Assembly: GCA_041629655.1 (NCBI GenBank)
Contig: JBFKMV010000093.1
Location: 1-18,681, forward strand
Direction of reading: 5' to 3'
Length of the DNA stretch: 18,681 bases
DNA from: JBFKMV01 sp041629655
GTDB taxonomy: Bacteria; Acidobacteriota; Polarisedimenticolia; Polarisedimenticolales; Polarisedimenticolaceae
Below are positions 1 to 7,671 of the stretch, in pieces. Within the stretch, counting starts at the first letter, position 1, and the number at the start of each line of letters is the position of its first letter. The notes below the pieces were generated by a model. The model was not told where the DNA came from and made no database searches. It was given only the letters and a program-made list of their open reading frames with translations. The translations under genes were made by a program, and so were the position numbers.

Positions 1-2449
1 AGGGGGAGCAGCCCCCGCTGCCGCTGCGCAACCCGCCGGCGCTGCCGCGGCCCCACTCGCCGACGCTCATGCCGAGGTTGAACCGCACGACGTAGAAGAA
101 GCCGCTGCCGGGCGCGGGGACGTCCGTGTCCGCATCACCGGACGTCGTGGTGTCGGACGAGTCTTCCTCGATGCAGGTCAAGGGTCCGAGGTCGACCGAT
201 CCCGCGAGGGCCGCCAGATCGCCGCGCGCCACGTCGTAGACCGCGTCCGCAGCGCCGGTCACGGGGTCCCACGAGAGCACCGTGGAGGCGGCGCCGGACA
301 GCCGCACGCCGCCGACCTGGCCCTGCGTGGCCAGCGCGAAGCCGCGGATCGCCAGGTCGTCGATCGCGGCCTCGACGGTGTTGGCCAGGCCGTCGTCGTT
401 GGCGCGGAAGCGCAGCCGCACGTCGGGTCCCGGGGCGGCGACGTCGTCCAGCCGCACCGCGGCGCGGACCCAGGCCGGCGTGGCGTCGGGTGTGGCGGTG
501 GACAGGCTCAGCGTCTCCAGCGGCAGCCACACCCCGCCGCCGTCGACGGAAACCTCGGTGACCAACTGGTCGCCCACGTCGCTGGGGTCGTTGCGGAACC
601 AGCGCTGCCACGAGATCTCGACGGCGTACCAGCCGGAGAGGTCGTAGCTCGGGGAGGACAGCGTCGTCGCGCCGCCGGACACGTCGTCGAGACTAATGGT
701 CGAGCTCGGGAAGTTGCCTGTGACCCAGGCGTTCCTGGCCTCCCCGGAAGTGCGGTCCAGCCGCGGGTTGCCGAACTGGAGGGCGGGAGCGGTCCCCGAA
801 TGGGTGCCGTGGGGCTCCCCCCACTCCCAGACACCCTGGATCGCCGTGTCGCCCGACGCTCCGACGGCCCACGTCGCCGGCGTCACCGGGTTCTCCAGGT
901 CGTCGGCGACGATCAGGCTGGAGCCCAGCGGGACGAGGTCGACCATCAGCGGGCTCCAGACCAGGCCGACGGTCAGGTTCCGCACCGCTTCCTGGTAGCC
1001 CGGCGCGCTGACGCGCAACGTGTAGTCGCCCTCGACGACGATGACGTGGAAGCGCCCCGTGTCGGCGCGCGAGGTCAGCCGCTTGTTGTCGGGCAGGCTC
1101 AGCTGGTCCAGCGCAACGTCGGCCTCCACGGGCAGCCCTGTGACCGCGTCCCGCACGTGCCCGCCCACCGCGGGTCCGGCGATGCGGTCGATCAGCCACA
1201 GCCATCCCGGCCGCTGCCCCTCGACGGTGGCGTCGCGCCAAGTGTTCCAGTCGGGGTGGAATCCGCCTTCTCCGACAGTGTTGACCTCGGTAACGAACGC
1301 GATAGCTCCGTTCTCGTGAAATTGGTGATCGCGACCCGTGCCGTCCACGGGGCTGCCGTACGAGTCGGCGAGGTAGCCGATTCCACCGTCGGCCTGCACG
1401 ATTTCCGCGGCATAGCCCTCGGCGATCACGCGGCTGATGTGCTGGTCGGGTCCGCCGGTGATCGTGCTCAGGGACGGGTTGTACAAGGGGTCGCAGGACA
1501 TCGCGTAAAAGACGTCCTCGCCATAGGAGTGGTACTCCACGTCGAACACCGGCCGGATGCGCCGGCCCAGTGCCACAAGCGCCTGCGTCTCGGGCTCGGA
1601 CCCCTCGGTCGGACCGCGATAGGTGCTGTGCCAGATCTCTTCACGCGAGCCACCGCATTGTCCACCCCAACCCCACTCGTAGTTGCGGTTGAGGTCCACC
1701 CCGTCGTTGCTGTTGATGATGCTGTCGCCGTTGTTGTCGCGAGCGTTCTTGCGCCAGAAGTCGTCGACCGTGTGCACCCGGTTGACCCCGTCGGGGTTGA
1801 CGATCGGCACGCACCAGATCTGGTAGTCGTTCACACGCGCCGTCATGTCGGGATCGATGCCGTAATTGTCGGTGAGCTGGTCGATGGCGTCCATCACGAC
1901 CTCGGGCGTCATGATCTCGCGGGCGTGGTGCGCGCCGCTGAGCAGGATCGTCAGCTCGTCCTCGTCCACCGCGGCGTTGTCGGAGATCATCAGGCCCCAG
2001 ATCGTGCGTCCCTGGTGGGTCGTGCCCAGGTCGACCAGCCGCGTGATGCCCGGGTGGTCGGCGACGGTCTGGTTCAGGAACGTCTCGAGCTCGGCGGGGT
2101 CGGTGTAGCAGTGCACGTTGTCCGGCTCGCTGCAGGTGGCGTCCACGCCCGGCCCGCTCGCGGGGGGCCGGGGCTCGCCACGCACCTCGATCAGCTCGAC
2201 GGCGAAGCCCGCGGCACGCAACCGCCGCGCCCCGGCGACGTCGGTGATCACCTCGACCCAACCCTCGGCGAGCGCGTGGCCGGCGATGTCCCAGCCGCCC
2301 GCCGCCAGCCGGTCGCGCCCCGCGGCGTCGGCCACGACCTTCAGGCGGACCGTCGCGTCCGCCGGCAGCCGCGGCAGCGGGTCGTCGAGGGCGTGGGCTC
2401 CCGCGGCGAGCAGTGCCAGCAGGACCAGGAACGTCGCCGTGGTCTTCAT
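1..2449 (-). CDS. Secreted M14 zinc carboxypeptidase, C-terminus off window
   Basis: This is an extracellular metallocarboxypeptidase with 816 codons visible and no stop before the window edge. Residues 1-20 form a signal peptide (MKTTATFLVLLALLAAGAHA) and residues 22-105 look like a propeptide. The M14 catalytic domain spans about 110-420. It has the zinc ligands H175 and E178 (HHARE), substrate-binding N254-R255 (DLNRNY), third ligand H307 (EYHSYG) and catalytic E388 (FVTEVN), so it should be active. After it come a carboxypeptidase-regulatory-like beta domain (about 425-507), a MAM/concanavalin-like sandwich (about 510-702) and a Fn3-like segment. The start is the only ATG that gives a clean signal peptide. 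No Shine-Dalgarno precedes it, but a TATACT hexamer lies 7 nt upstream. The gene is 58 bp downstream of the archaemetzincin and is probably transcribed separately. Which residues it cleaves (basic or hydrophobic) cannot be read from the sequence. Confidence 0.93.
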   Translation of the reverse strand, partial: MKTTATFLVLLALLAAGAHALDDPLPRLPADATVRLKVVADAAGRDRLAAGGWDIAGHALAEGWVEVITDVAGARRLRAAGFAVELIEVRGEPRPPASGPGVDATCSEPDNVHCYTDPAELETFLNQTVADHPGITRLVDLGTTHQGRTIWGLMISDNAAVDEDELTILLSGAHHAREIMTPEVVMDAIDQLTDNYGIDPDMTARVNDYQIWCVPIVNPDGVNRVHTVDDFWRKNARDNNGDSIINSNDGVDLNRNYEWGWGGQCGGSREEIWHSTYRGPTEGSEPETQALVALGRRIRPVFDVEYHSYGEDVFYAMSCDPLYNPSLSTITGGPDQHISRVIAEGYAAEIVQADGGIGYLADSYGSPVDGTGRDHQFHENGAIAFVTEVNTVGEGGFHPDWNTWRDATVEGQRPGWLWLIDRIAGPAVGGHVRDAVTGLPVEADVALDQLSLPDNKRLTSRADTGRFHVIVVEGDYTLRVSAPGYQEAVRNLTVGLVWSPLMVDLVPLGSSLIVADDLENPVTPATWAVGASGDTAIQGVWEWGEPHGTHSGTAPALQFGNPRLDRTSGEARNAWVTGNFPSSTISLDDVSGGATTLSSPSYDLSGWYAVEISWQRWFRNDPSDVGDQLVTEVSVDGGGVWLPLETLSLSTATPDATPAWVRAAVRLDDVAAPGPDVRLRFRANDDGLANTVEAAIDDLAIRGFALATQGQVGGVRLSGAASTVLSWDPVTGAADAVYDVARGDLAALAGSVDLGPLTCIEEDSSDTTTSGDADTDVPAPGSGFFYVVRFNLGMSVGEWGRGSAGGLRSGSGGCSP

Positions 2450-2456
2450 TCCCGAG

Positions 2457-2462
2457 AGTATA
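2457..2462 (-). promoter_or_regulatory. Candidate -10 (TATACT) for the M14 peptidase gene
   Basis: A perfect-looking TATACT on the minus strand ends 7 nt before the ATG at 2449, which would start the transcript at or near the A of the ATG. The -35 region is poor: only a TTTTCCCC stretch lies 17-20 nt upstream. No ribosome-binding site is visible, which fits a leaderless mRNA. The site is inferred from position and sequence only. Confidence 0.45.
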
Positions 2463-2507
2463 CGGCGGTTCACTGCCCGTGGGGAAAACCCTCCCGGGTC
2501 CGGCGGG

Positions 2508-3059
2508 TCAGCGGGCCCGGATCCCGGCGCGGCGCACGACGAGCAGGCAGCGCTCGCAGAACGTCACCGGCCGGAGGTCGATCTCCTCGACGTAGGTCGC
2601 GGCGTGCATCACGCAGCCGGGGTCGTGACAATGCACCAGGCCGAAGGTGTGTCCCAGCTCGTGGACGGCCTCCTTCTCCAGGCGCTCCGCCAGCAACCGC
2701 TCGTCACGCGGCAGGCCGTAGGCCTCGCTGCGCAGCCGGAAGCTCGAGACCACCGCGGCCCGCCCCTCGACCTGGGCCTCGCCGAACACGTAGGTCAGCA
2801 CGGGGATGAACAGGTCGACGCTGGTCACGCCCAGCACCCGCGCCGCGGGGTCGCTCGTCGGGTCGCGCAGCAGCAGCTGCAGCAGCACCGTCGAGTTGTA
2901 CTGCCCCCGCGACGGGTCGAAGCCGGTCTCGGCGTCGAACCAGGGCGAGCGGACCCGCGGGGCCAGCCCGAACGACCGCTCCAGCCGTTCCACGAGCCCG
3001 GCGATCAGGGGCGAAGCCCCGTCCACGTAGATCGGCAGGACGTCCAGCCTGTCGCTCAC
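2508..3059 (-). CDS. amzA: Archaemetzincin-family zinc metalloprotease
   Basis: This is a predicted intracellular zinc metalloprotease of 183 residues, a usual archaemetzincin size, with no signal peptide. The family signature is complete. H133-E134 and H137 (HELGHTFG) with H143 form the catalytic zinc site. C144, C149 (CX4C), M151 and C168/C171 (CxxC) form the second structural zinc site and Met-turn expected of HExxHxxGxxHCX4CxM-X16/17-CxxC. The start is GTG at 3059, which overlaps the regulator's TGA by 4 nt (GTGA). There is no separate ribosome-binding site, so it is translationally coupled and last in the operon. Archaemetzincins are widespread in archaea and patchy in bacteria, and their physiological substrate is not known. 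Its link to the redox operon is positional inference. Confidence 0.92.
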   Translation of the reverse strand: MSDRLDVLPIYVDGASPLIAGLVERLERSFGLAPRVRSPWFDAETGFDPSRGQYNSTVLLQLLLRDPTSDPAARVLGVTSVDLFIPVLTYVFGEAQVEGRAAVVSSFRLRSEAYGLPRDERLLAERLEKEAVHELGHTFGLVHCHDPGCVMHAATYVEEIDLRPVTFCERCLLVVRRAGIRAR

Positions 3060-4405
3060 GCCGGTTTCACGAGCTCGTACTTCTTGATCTTGTTGTACAG
3101 CGTGACCCGGTCGATGCCGAGTCGTTTCGCCGCGCGGGTGATGTTCCAGTCGCTGTCCCGCAGCACCTGCTCCACGTGCGCCTTCTCGATCTCGGCCAGG
3201 GACTCGCCGGCCGGCGGCGCCTCGTCGCGGCTCAGGTGCACCGGCAGGTCGGGCAGCCGCACCGCCGGCGGCCGGCCGATCACCAGCGCCCGCTCGATCG
3301 CGTTGGCCAGCTCGCGCACGTTGCCCGGCCAAGGGTAACGCACCAGCAGGTTCATCGCCTCGGGGGCGATCGATTCGAACGGCCGGTTCATCTGCAGGGC
3401 GTACTTGTGCAGGAAGTGCTGGGCCAGCAGCGGGATGTCCTCCCGGCGCTCGCGCAGCGGCGGCAAGTGGATGGTGAAGACGTTGATCCGGTAGTACAGG
3501 TCTTCGCGGAACGTGCCCTCCTCGACCAGCTTCTCCAGCATCTGGTTCGTGGCGCAGATCACGCGGAAGTCGACCTTGATCGGGGTCGTGCCGCCGAGCC
3601 GGGCGAACTCCTTGGTCTCCAGCGCGCGCAACAGGTCGACCTGCGTCTTGAGGCCGATCGTGCCCACCTCGTCCAGGAACAACGTGCCGCCGTCGGCCAT
3701 CTCCAGCTTGCCCTTGCGTCGGTACTGCGCCCCGGTGAACGCGCCGCGCTCGTGCCCGAACAGCTCGCTCTCCAGCAGCGATTCGGGCAGCGCACCGCAG
3801 TTGACGGGCACGATCGGGAAGTAGCGGCGCCGGCTCTGGGCGTGGATTGCCTGCGCGATCAGCTCCTTGCCCGTACCGCTCTCGCCGCGGATCAGCACCG
3901 TGGCGTCCGTCGCGGCCACCGAGCCGACCAGCTCCAGCACCTTGAGCATCGGCGGGCTCTCGCCGACGATGCGGTCCATCCGCGACAGCTCGTCGATCTT
4001 GTTCCGCAGCTGGAGGTTCTCGGTACGCAGCCGCCGCTGCTCCAGCCCCTTGCGCACCAGGTGGCTCAGCTCGTCGGGGTCGATCGGCTTGGTGATGTAG
4101 TCGAAGGCGCCCTGCTTGAGCGCCTTGACCGCGGAGTCCACCGAGGCGTAGGCCGTGATCATGATCACGACCAGCTCGGGGTCGATGTCGTGGATCTTGC
4201 GCTGCAGCTCCAGCCCGTCCATTCCGGGCATCTTGATGTCGAGCAGCACCACGTCCCACGACGCGTCACGCAGCAACGCCAGCGCCTCGGTCGCGTCCTT
4301 GGCCGTCCCGGTCCGCAGCCCGTCGCGCCGGAACCAGCCGTCCAGCGAGTCGCGCACCGAGAACTCGTCGTCGACGATCAGCACACCGGCCTGCTTGTCG
4401 GCCAT
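3056..4405 (-). CDS. NtrC-family sigma-54 response regulator
   Basis: This is a 449-residue two-component activator of sigma-54 RNA polymerase with the standard three-domain layout. The receiver (about 6-120) has acidic D12-D13, phospho-acceptor D56, T84 and K106. The AAA+ domain (about 143-380) has Walker A GESGTGKE (173-180), the sigma-54-contacting GAFTGA loop (220-225), Walker B LFLDEV (241-246) and the FREDLYYRINV segment. A Fis-type helix-turn-helix occupies about 405-446 (WNITRAAKRLGIDRVTLY). All key residues are present. A strong GGAGG lies 6 nt before the ATG, placed on the kinase stop codon 13 bp upstream, and the 3' end overlaps the archaemetzincin start. Its likely target is the sigma-54 promoter at the head of its own operon, with the palindromes there as binding sites. 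This is inference. Confidence 0.96.
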   Translation of the reverse strand: MADKQAGVLIVDDEFSVRDSLDGWFRRDGLRTGTAKDATEALALLRDASWDVVLLDIKMPGMDGLELQRKIHDIDPELVVIMITAYASVDSAVKALKQGAFDYITKPIDPDELSHLVRKGLEQRRLRTENLQLRNKIDELSRMDRIVGESPPMLKVLELVGSVAATDATVLIRGESGTGKELIAQAIHAQSRRRYFPIVPVNCGALPESLLESELFGHERGAFTGAQYRRKGKLEMADGGTLFLDEVGTIGLKTQVDLLRALETKEFARLGGTTPIKVDFRVICATNQMLEKLVEEGTFREDLYYRINVFTIHLPPLRERREDIPLLAQHFLHKYALQMNRPFESIAPEAMNLLVRYPWPGNVRELANAIERALVIGRPPAVRLPDLPVHLSRDEAPPAGESLAEIEKAHVEQVLRDSDWNITRAAKRLGIDRVTLYNKIKKYELVKPA

Positions 4406-4418
4406 CGCGTCCTCCGTT

Positions 4419-6098
4419 CTACGCCGGAGCCGGTTCCGCGCTGCGGTCGGTCGGCGCCCGGTGTGCGGCGGGGGCGGGCGGGCGCCGCGGCAGCACGACC
4501 CGCATCCGCGTGCCGCGCCCGACCTCGGACTCGGCCTCGATCCGGCCGCCGTGCCGCTGGACGATCCCGTAGACCACCGCCAGGCCCAGCCCCACGCCTT
4601 CCGCCTCGTTCTTGGTCGAGAAGAACGGCTCGAAGATCTGGGGCAGCACCTCCGGCGGGATGCCCGCTCCGCTGTCCTCGACCTCGACGGTCAGCTGCCC
4701 GTCCGAGGTATCCGCCCGGACACCGAGCCGGCCGCCGTTCGGCATCGCCTCGACCGCGTTGACGAACAGCGCGACGAGGGCCTGCTGGATCTGGTTGGCG
4801 TCGCAAACCAGCTGGTCGTCGCCCTCGATCAAGCGCGCCGACAGCTCGACCCCGGCCATGTCGAGGTGGTGCTGGACCAGCATCAGCGCGCGCTGGATCA
4901 GCGGGTTGAAGTGGTGCAGCGCCAGCTCCGCGCCGCTGTGGCGAGCGAACAGCAGCAAGTTGCGCACGATCTCTCCGCAGCGCGCCGATTCCTTCTCGAC
5001 CAGCCCCAGGTAGCGCTGCAGCTCCTCGAGCTGCGCGGTCGAACGCTCGTCCTCGCGCAGGCTGCGGCCGACCAGCTTGGCGTAGTTGAGGATGCCGGCC
5101 AGCGGGTTGTTCAGCTCGTGGGCCACCGTCGCCGCCAGCTTGCCCAGCGAGGCCATCTTCTCCATCTGCAGCACCTGGCGTTGCGAGCGGCTCAGCTCTT
5201 CGGTCTTCTCGACGACCTTGCGCTCGAGCTCGCGGGACCACTCGGTGATCTGGCTGCGCGCCTCCTGGAGCTGATCGGTCATGTCGTTGAACGACCGCGC
5301 GAGCTGCCCGACCTCGCTGCCGCCGCCGGTATCGATGCGCGACTCCAGGTCGCCGCGCGCAATCCGCTGCGTGCCCTCGATCAACCGTGCCACGGGACGC
5401 CGGACCAGCCGGTCGATGAACACCGCCGAGCCGCTGCCGACCAGCAGCGCGATCAGCACCGCGGCCACGATCATCAGTCGCCGGGTCGCCGCCAGGCTGG
5501 CGTCGGCGGGACCCATCGACATCGTCACGTCCAGCACGCCCAGCACGGTCTGGTCGGGAGCGTGCGCGTGGCAGGCCGCCTCGTAGCACGCCGGCTCGTT
5601 CGGGATCGGCTGGATCAGTCCCAGCACGCGCTCGCCCGCGGAGTTGCGGAACACCCGCACCCGGTTCTCGGTGGGCACGGCCGTCAGCGGCACCCGCCGG
5701 TCGTGGCAGATCAGGCACGCCTCGGCCTGCAGGTCGACCCGCCGCCCGATCTCGCCCTCCTCGGCGGAGTAGATGATCACCCCTTGCTTGTCGTAGATCC
5801 GCACGGCGCGCACGCCGGGCGCCTGCTGCACCTGTTCGATGATGTGGTGCACGTCCTCCTTGCGGTTGAGCAGCATGCCGTGGTGCGTGGCGTGGTTGAT
5901 CAGGTCGCCGAAGCGCTGCGCGCTGGCCCACACGGTCTGTCGCCACTGCTCGGAGGTGGTGCGCAGGTTGACCGCGACGTACGCCGCGAAACCCACGATC
6001 ACCAGCGCGAAGACCCACAGGAACAGGCCGAGGCCCAGTGATCCGAGCGCGGCGCGGAGCCGCCCCAACGGCGCGAGTGGACGGGCCGGGGTCGTCAT
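4419..6098 (-). CDS. Membrane histidine kinase with periplasmic c-type haem motifs
   Basis: This is a 559-residue sensor kinase, the probable partner of the adjacent NtrC-type regulator. TM1 is about 22-44, the periplasmic sensor about 45-205, TM2 about 207-228, HAMP about 229-282 and a coiled coil about 283-315. HisKA has phospho-acceptor H327 (AHELNNPL). The ATPase has N447, D475-S-G-A-G (G1) and G501-G-L-G-L (G2). The sensor contains C128-x2-C131-H132, a canonical c-haem motif, and C171-x4-C176-H177, a CX4CH variant, so it may bind one or two haems. I chose ATG 6098, which opens just before TM1 and has GGGGAA upstream. A longer reading back to 6275 would overlap the preceding gene with non-conserved sequence. 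Redox state or a gas ligand is a plausible signal but unproven. Confidence 0.92.
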   Translation of the reverse strand: MTTPARPLAPLGRLRAALGSLGLGLFLWVFALVIVGFAAYVAVNLRTTSEQWRQTVWASAQRFGDLINHATHHGMLLNRKEDVHHIIEQVQQAPGVRAVRIYDKQGVIIYSAEEGEIGRRVDLQAEACLICHDRRVPLTAVPTENRVRVFRNSAGERVLGLIQPIPNEPACYEAACHAHAPDQTVLGVLDVTMSMGPADASLAATRRLMIVAAVLIALLVGSGSAVFIDRLVRRPVARLIEGTQRIARGDLESRIDTGGGSEVGQLARSFNDMTDQLQEARSQITEWSRELERKVVEKTEELSRSQRQVLQMEKMASLGKLAATVAHELNNPLAGILNYAKLVGRSLREDERSTAQLEELQRYLGLVEKESARCGEIVRNLLLFARHSGAELALHHFNPLIQRALMLVQHHLDMAGVELSARLIEGDDQLVCDANQIQQALVALFVNAVEAMPNGGRLGVRADTSDGQLTVEVEDSGAGIPPEVLPQIFEPFFSTKNEAEGVGLGLAVVYGIVQRHGGRIEAESEVGRGTRMRVVLPRRPPAPAAHRAPTDRSAEPAPA

Positions 6099-6129
6099 CG
6101 TCGTTCCCCGCGATCCATCGTCACGATAT

Positions 6130-6175
6130 CCCCGGGCCCACCGGATCGCCCGGTTCCAGTCGGACCATCCCGGGG
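6130..6175 (-). other. GC-rich inverted repeat between GcvH-like and kinase genes
   Basis: The 97-bp gap between the third GcvH-like gene and the kinase holds a 7-bp inverted repeat, CCCCGGG at 6130-6136 and CCCGGGG at 6169-6175. Inside it is a 5-bp hairpin, ACCGG at 6140-6144 and CCGGT at 6150-6154. There is no T-run after it, so it is not a convincing terminator. It could moderate expression of the kinase and regulator relative to the structural genes. Confidence 0.3.
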
Positions 6176-6195
6176 CCCTTTCGGATGCCGGTCGC

Positions 6196-6939
6196 TCAGC
6201 GCAGCAGCTTGCGGACCAGGCGCAGGTACGCGCCGCCGCCGAGGATCCGTCGCAGGTCGACCAGCGGCAGTCCACCGTCCTGCAGGGTCGGGCCCAGCGC
6301 GGCGCCCTCGCCGCGCAGGCGGGTCGCGATACGGTCCGCGAGCTTCCGTAGCTGGGCCCGGGAGCGGGTCTCGATCCGGTCGGCGCCGAGCAGCCCGCGC
6401 AGCGCGGCGGCGCCGTCGTCCCGCTCCACGTCCAGCAGCCACCCCCGCTCGTACGGCGAGCACCCGACCAGACCGGGGTCGGTCCGCAAGGCCGCGTTAC
6501 CGCGCCGCACGTTTCCGCCGACGGGGGCGCGCAGCGCCACCAGCTCCGGGCCGTCCACGACCCAGCAGGCCGTGCGCCCGCGTTCCAGGCACGAGCCGGG
6601 GACCGGCAGGATCAGCGAGGCCGGGTGACCGAGCAGCCGGGCCGCCAGCGCGTCGACGCCGATGCGGATCGTCCGCGGATCCAGCCGTTGCGCCCAGGTG
6701 TGCGCCCGGTGGTAGCGCCGGTCGTCGGGAAAGGTGAGCACGGCGTCGTCACCGGCCCGCACGCGGCCGGAGGTTCGACAACCCTGCGGCCCGCCGCGCA
6801 TCGCGGCGTCCAACGGGCACGCGTCGCAGTCGTAGTCGCGGTCGCACAGCCGGTAGGCCAGCAGCCCCGCGCTCATCCACACACAGGGCAAGAACGCGGC
6901 GCGTCCGGAGCCGCCGGTTCGTTCGGGTCGTCGTGACAT
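6196..6939 (-). CDS. GcvH-like protein with Cys-rich head, lipoyl-Lys lost
   Basis: This 247-residue protein is not a functional glycine-cleavage H protein by sequence. Residues 19-54 carry C19, C32, C38, C41 and C54 in a CVWM-x-AG...LCDRDYDCDACP pattern that suggests a small metal or Fe-S site. Residues about 69-172 follow the GcvH fold, with HTW (80-82), IGVDALAARLLG, APVGG (138-142) and YERGWLLDV. Counting without gaps from the GcvH Gly-Asp turn, the lipoyl-lysine position is P131. Residues about 175-247 are an alpha-helical extension ending LQDGGLPLVDL and a Leu/Arg-rich helix, shared with the other two GcvH-like proteins here. There is no membrane anchor. It starts 36 bp after the previous gene. 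Automatic annotation would probably call it a glycine cleavage H protein, which the missing lysine argues against. Confidence 0.85.
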   Translation of the reverse strand: MSRRPERTGGSGRAAFLPCVWMSAGLLAYRLCDRDYDCDACPLDAAMRGGPQGCRTSGRVRAGDDAVLTFPDDRRYHRAHTWAQRLDPRTIRIGVDALAARLLGHPASLILPVPGSCLERGRTACWVVDGPELVALRAPVGGNVRRGNAALRTDPGLVGCSPYERGWLLDVERDDGAAALRGLLGADRIETRSRAQLRKLADRIATRLRGEGAALGPTLQDGGLPLVDLRRILGGGAYLRLVRKLLR

Positions 6940-6975
6940 GGCGTCACCGTCACCGCGGCGCGCCGCCGCCGCCGG

Positions 6976-7668
6976 TCAATCGGAGCGCAGGAAGTCGCGG
7001 GCCAGCAGTTCCCAGCCTTCGGGCGACACGGCGCGGGCGATGCCGGACACCGGCGTCCCGCCGTCCTGCAGCACCAGCCCCAGCTCGCCCGAGGAGATCC
7101 GCCGCAGCTCGTCCTCGGTGGCCTGCATCCAGGCCCGGGCGAACCGTCCGCTGAGCAGCGACCGCAGCCCGTGTCGCTCGCGTGGGGTGCGGACCCGCAG
7201 CAGCCAGCCGCTGCCGTACGGCTCGCGGTTGAGCAGCCGGGGGTCGCGCAGCACCGCCTCGTTGCGGGCCACCACCTCGCCGCCCACCGGCGCCAGCATC
7301 GCGATCGACTTCGAGTCGATCGCCATCGACCAGCCGGGCTCGCCCTGCTCGAGCCGCGAGCCGACGGCGGGCAGCGAGACCCGCTCGACCGGTCCCAGCA
7401 GGCGCTGGGCGAAGTCGTCCACGCCGATCGTCACCTCTCCGCTGCCGGCCGGGGCGGCCCAGGCATGGCCGGGGTGGAACAACCGGTCGCCGGGCACGGA
7501 GAACCAACCGGCGCGGCCCGCGCGCGGCGCGGCCGGCGCGGGAGCCACCACGGCCGCGGGCCGGACCAGCAGGCGCCAGAACAGCGCCAGCGAGACCAGG
7601 AACACGATCACCAGCAGGTACTCGGCGCCCTTCGTGGCGAACGTTTCGACGACCATCCAGTCCGACAT
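6976..7668 (-). CDS. Membrane-anchored GcvH-like protein, lipoyl-Lys absent
   Basis: This is a 230-residue protein with an N-terminal membrane helix (about 16-37) and a linker rich in Ala and Pro. The GcvH-like domain (about 58-160) includes HAW (68-70), TIGVDDFAQRLLG (80-92), SLPAVG, APVGGEVVARNEAVL and PYGSGWLLRV. It is the closest of the three to true GcvH. The 17-residue spacing between the Gly-acid turn and the AP of APVGG equals that of E. coli GcvH, and the lipoyl position is S119, with a lysine one residue later (K120). The C-terminal extension has LQDGGTPVSGI (200-210). The start is 3 nt after the HybB-like stop, with GAGG upstream, so the genes are coupled. I infer a membrane-tethered structural or docking partner of the HybA/HybB-like pair. 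If K120 were lipoylated it could be a carrier instead. Confidence 0.87.
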   Translation of the reverse strand: MSDWMVVETFATKGAEYLLVIVFLVSLALFWRLLVRPAAVVAPAPAAPRAGRAGWFSVPGDRLFHPGHAWAAPAGSGEVTIGVDDFAQRLLGPVERVSLPAVGSRLEQGEPGWSMAIDSKSIAMLAPVGGEVVARNEAVLRDPRLLNREPYGSGWLLRVRTPRERHGLRSLLSGRFARAWMQATEDELRRISSGELGLVLQDGGTPVSGIARAVSPEGWELLARDFLRSD

Positions 7669-7671
7669 GGC

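Noticed and set aside
2481..2507. Terminator between the archaemetzincin and the M14 gene (GGG-TTTT-CCC element)
   Set aside because: The stem is only three to four base pairs and there is no T-run after it. I could not support a terminator here.
6099..6275. Longer N-terminus for the histidine kinase, starting at 6275
   Set aside because: It would overlap the end of the preceding gene and adds a Cys/Trp/Arg-rich stretch of low plausibility before TM1. ATG 6098 opens directly before TM1 with a GGGGAA site.
6196..7668. Calling the GcvH-like proteins components of the glycine cleavage system
   Set aside because: No gcvT, gcvP or lpd is nearby, two of the three paralogues in the window have N-terminal membrane anchors, and the lipoyl-lysine is missing from all of them.
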